This document shows, piece by piece, positions 61,531-64,000 of a stretch of 64,000 bases of DNA. The stretch is from Phocoena phocoena (taxonomy: Eukaryota; Chordata; Mammalia; Artiodactyla; Phocoenidae). Positions within the stretch are counted from its first letter, which is position 1. Each line of letters begins with the position of its first letter. The stretch is taken from NCBI RefSeq assembly GCF_963924675.1, contig NC_089224.1, forward strand, positions 68,185,464 through 68,249,463, read 5' to 3'. Under the pieces are notes generated by a model. The model saw only the letters and a list, made by a program, of their open reading frames with translations, was not told the origin of the DNA and did not search any database. The position numbers were made by a program, and so were the translations under genes.

Positions 61531-62183
61531 CTCTCTCTCTTTTTAATTGGGTATAGTTGCTTTGCAATGCTATGTCATATTCTGCTGTGGTCACCGCAGA
61601 GGATGGAGCTGAGCTCCCTGTGCTATACAGCAAGTTCCCACTAGCTATCTACTTTACACATGGTAGTGTATATATGTCAATCCTAATCTCCCAATTCGTC
61701 CCACGCCCTTCCCCGCCGGTGTCCACACGTCCGTTTTCTACGTCTGCATCTCTGTTCCTGCCTTGCAAATTGGTTCATCTGTACCATTTTTCTAGAGTCC
61801 ACATATTTGCATTAATATAAGATATTTGTTTTCCTCTTTCTGACTTACTTTACTCTGTGTGACAGACTGTAGGTCCATCCACATCTCTACAGATGACCCA
61901 ATTTTGTTCCTTTTTCAGAATGGCTATCATCAAAAAATCTACAAACAATAAATGCTGGAAAGGGTGTGGAGAAAAGGGAACCCTCTCACACTGTTGGTGG
62001 GAATGTAAATTGATACAGCCACTATGGAGAACAGTATGGAGGTTCCTTAGAAAACTACAACTAGAACTACCATATGACCCAGCAATCCCACTACTGAGCA
62101 TATACCCTGAGAAAACCATAATTCAAAAAGACACATGCACCCCAATGTTCTCTGCAGCTCTATTTACAATAGGTGGGACATGG
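61531..62183. mobile_element. GDA: Short L1 with inverted 5' part (twin priming) in GDA intron 1
   Basis: A perfect 15 bp TSD, aagcccatattctct, is at 61516-61530 and 62184-62198. The left part (61531-61916) is - strand L1 3'UTR and ORF2 end; the right part (61917-62183) is + strand ORF2 text ([20 protein letters not shown] and on). The 3'UTR is a third type, with gggtatagttgctttgc. No functional frame remains. Confidence 0.92.
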
Positions 62184-62409
62184 AAGCCCATATTCTCTTT
62201 ACTAGAGTAGCCCACCTCCCTGAGGCACAGTCCCTGACCTCAGTGAACTTGCACTTTTAGCAAGGGAGCTTAGAATTGTACCTGTAATAAAAGTGGATTG
62301 ATTCATGAACCGAAGACTGGGCTCCTAGCTGGAGATACGCTGATGAGTGAAATATGCAAACTCTGCCCTGCTCTAGTGAGGTTGATCATCTCGTGATTAA
62401 CAGAATCTG

Positions 62410-62700
62410 CTATGACCTGTCAGAACTTGAACTAATCTGGGAGGTAGGGAAGAGCCTTCTAGGTAGAGGAAATAGCCTGTGCAAAGGCCCTGGGGTAGGA
62501 AGGAATGAAAACTTAGAATCCAAAGTTCTAGAAGAGGATAACACAATGTAAGTCTGGAGAGGTAGGCAGGGCATAGGGAGTCGGGGGAGGGATTGTGCCA
62601 TGACCAAATTTTGCATTTTTTTTTAAAGATCATTTTAGCTTCAGGATGTAAAGAATGCATTGGAGAGGAGTTAAGTGCAGGCAAGGAGATCAGATAGGAT
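62410..62700 (-). mobile_element. GDA: L2 fragment in GDA intron 1
   Basis: Reverse L2-type text: tagcctgtgcaaaggccctg, gttgcagtagtttaggtga. Confidence 0.5.
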
Positions 62701-62744
62701 CCTGTTGCAGTAGTTTAGGTGAAATGGGATGTGGCTTAGAAGAG

Positions 62745-62985
62745 AGAGGCGGTGTAATGTATCAATTAAGAAATGAACTCTCAAGAGTACTTCTATCCCT
62801 TATTACCTATGTGAATTTGAATAAGTTACTTAACAATTCTATTTCCAAGTTTCCTCATGTATAAAATGATTACTATAATCTACCTCACTGGGCTAGTGAA
62901 AAGACTAAATGAATTAATAATTGTAAAGTGCAGAGAATAATGCCTTGCAGCGTAGCACATGCCCAGTAAACATCAGCAGTTATTA
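62745..62985 (+). mobile_element. GDA: MIR SINE in GDA intron 1
   Basis: Forward MIR: tgaataagttacttaacaat, aagtttcctcatgtataaaa, aataatgccttgcagcg. Confidence 0.7.
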
Positions 62986-64000
62986 TCAGCAATGGAGATG
63001 GAAAGAGGTGGACAGAATTGGTAACTATTTAGGTCAAATTAATTGGATTTGATGGTAGGATTAGAAAGATGTTTGTGAATGTATTAAATAGTATGGTGGG
63101 ATACAAATTGGTTGGTGGTAGGAAAAACTTGATGAAGGAAGCCAAAATTGAACTGGACATTAAAGAACACATAGGACTTGAACACGCAGAAGAGGGTTAA
63201 ATAGCCCCGGTTAAGGGAAATGAATTAATGTTCTGCAATTTCTAAAACTTCTAGGAGGAGCAAGAGTTGTGTTTCACCTGGGACTGCATCATCATCTTGC
63301 TTTACCAGGAGTTCTCATAGTCTGAATCACAAAACTTAGTGGTTGTGTGTCATCTTTTCCTTCTGCTTGGCCAGGTGAAGACCCATCTTCCTGTAAGCTC
63401 AAGACCTCAGAATATCTTATCATTTTGAAGAGGGAATTTGGGATAAGCTATCCCTTCTGAGGCTGCTGAATCAGGGCTTCACTTTCATCAGAAACGTTTT
63501 CATGCCCAAGGATCACATTATCATCCTGTAAATTCCCATTTTCTGGAAGGCAGATTGCTTTGTTCAAAATGCTCATGGCAGACCCTGTTGGTTACCCACT
63601 CACTAGCCATAACCACTTCTTTCTTATTAACACTTTCTGAGTTTGATAGCCTGCAGTATACTTGGCTCATGGATAGATCATGGTGTAAGCCAGTCATAGT
63701 AATCGTAATCCTGTTTGCTGGATACTTATTTTTCCAGTTTCCTGGTAGCTAAGGGTGGGCAGCGATGACATTCCAGCATTCAGGAAGTCATCTCAGAGGC
63801 TTCCGGGAAATATTTTTTTCCCTAATAAATAGACACAGATGTGGGAAGAGAAGTCCTTCCTTTTTTGGATACTTTCATGCGAGGAGTGGAGCTGCTGCCA
63901 CCACTGTTTGAGACTATGAGGAAAAAGTTAAGAGGTTTTCAGAGGCACCAACCTAGTCCCTCTTTGAACATCATTGAATGCATACGCGAATTACATCATT
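62986..64000. other. GDA: GDA intron 1, unique stretch to window end
   Basis: No repeat or exon recognised. The frame at 63555-63752 has no GDA similarity. Confidence 0.6.

Larger units (their letters stand above)
58381..64000 (+). other. GDA: GDA intron 1, 5' part
   Basis: The intron starts with gtaagc and continues beyond the window end. I found no further frame resembling GDA exon 2, which in the family resumes with a segment containing FLEEAS. The intron carries an L2 tail, a MER20-like fragment, MIRs, L2 and a twin-primed L1, all listed separately. The CpG-rich sequence continues into its first 120 bases or so. Confidence 0.85.

Overview
This is a mammalian nuclear window, almost certainly from a whale or dolphin (Cetacea). 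The sign is eight copies of the tRNA-derived CHR SINE, whose hallmark is a gcttccctggtggcgcagtgg-type head with Pol III A and B boxes, together with young cetartiodactyl-type L1 elements. There is no bacterial-style gene content. Apart from one exon, the open reading frames are translated transposons (L1 ORF1/ORF2, CHR SINEs) or chance frames.

The one host coding feature I can support is the first coding exon of guanine deaminase (GDA, also called cypin) on the + strand at 58258-58380. A CpG-rich promoter lies just upstream (about 57840-58257), and the exon ends at a clear GT splice donor. The rest of the window to 64000 is the start of GDA intron 1. Everything before about 57.8 kb is gene-free upstream sequence as far as I can see.

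Layout. 1-10.4 kb: old repeats (L1M, MIR, L2, a MaLR LTR, an unassigned LTR-like repeat). 10.46-11.5 kb: three head-to-tail L1 3' ends inside one target-site duplication (TSD). 12.34-15.35 kb: an internally deleted L1 with a 5'UTR-to-RT fusion, a hairpin at the junction, a GC-rich 5' end and a nested SINE. 18.83-24.95 kb: a full-length but dead L1 (5'UTR, ORF1, ORF2, 3'UTR) with a nested SINE. 25-29.6 kb: a SINE, old L1 and a repeat-poor stretch at 26.9-27.9 kb. 29.64-34.4 kb: a second L1 that keeps its 5' end but has lost the reverse transcriptase (RT) region. 34.4-57.8 kb: mostly unique or ancient sequence with four CHR SINEs, a twin-primed L1, a Tigger-type DNA transposon, MER5A, and a compound (AC)n(CT)n(CCCT)n microsatellite. 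57.8-64 kb: GDA promoter, exon 1 and intron 1, with another twin-primed L1 at 61.5-62.2 kb.

I did not find a new gene system. The most unusual content is structural: retrotransposon rearrangements with legible junctions next to the GDA promoter. Repeat family names come from remembered consensus sequences, not from a search.
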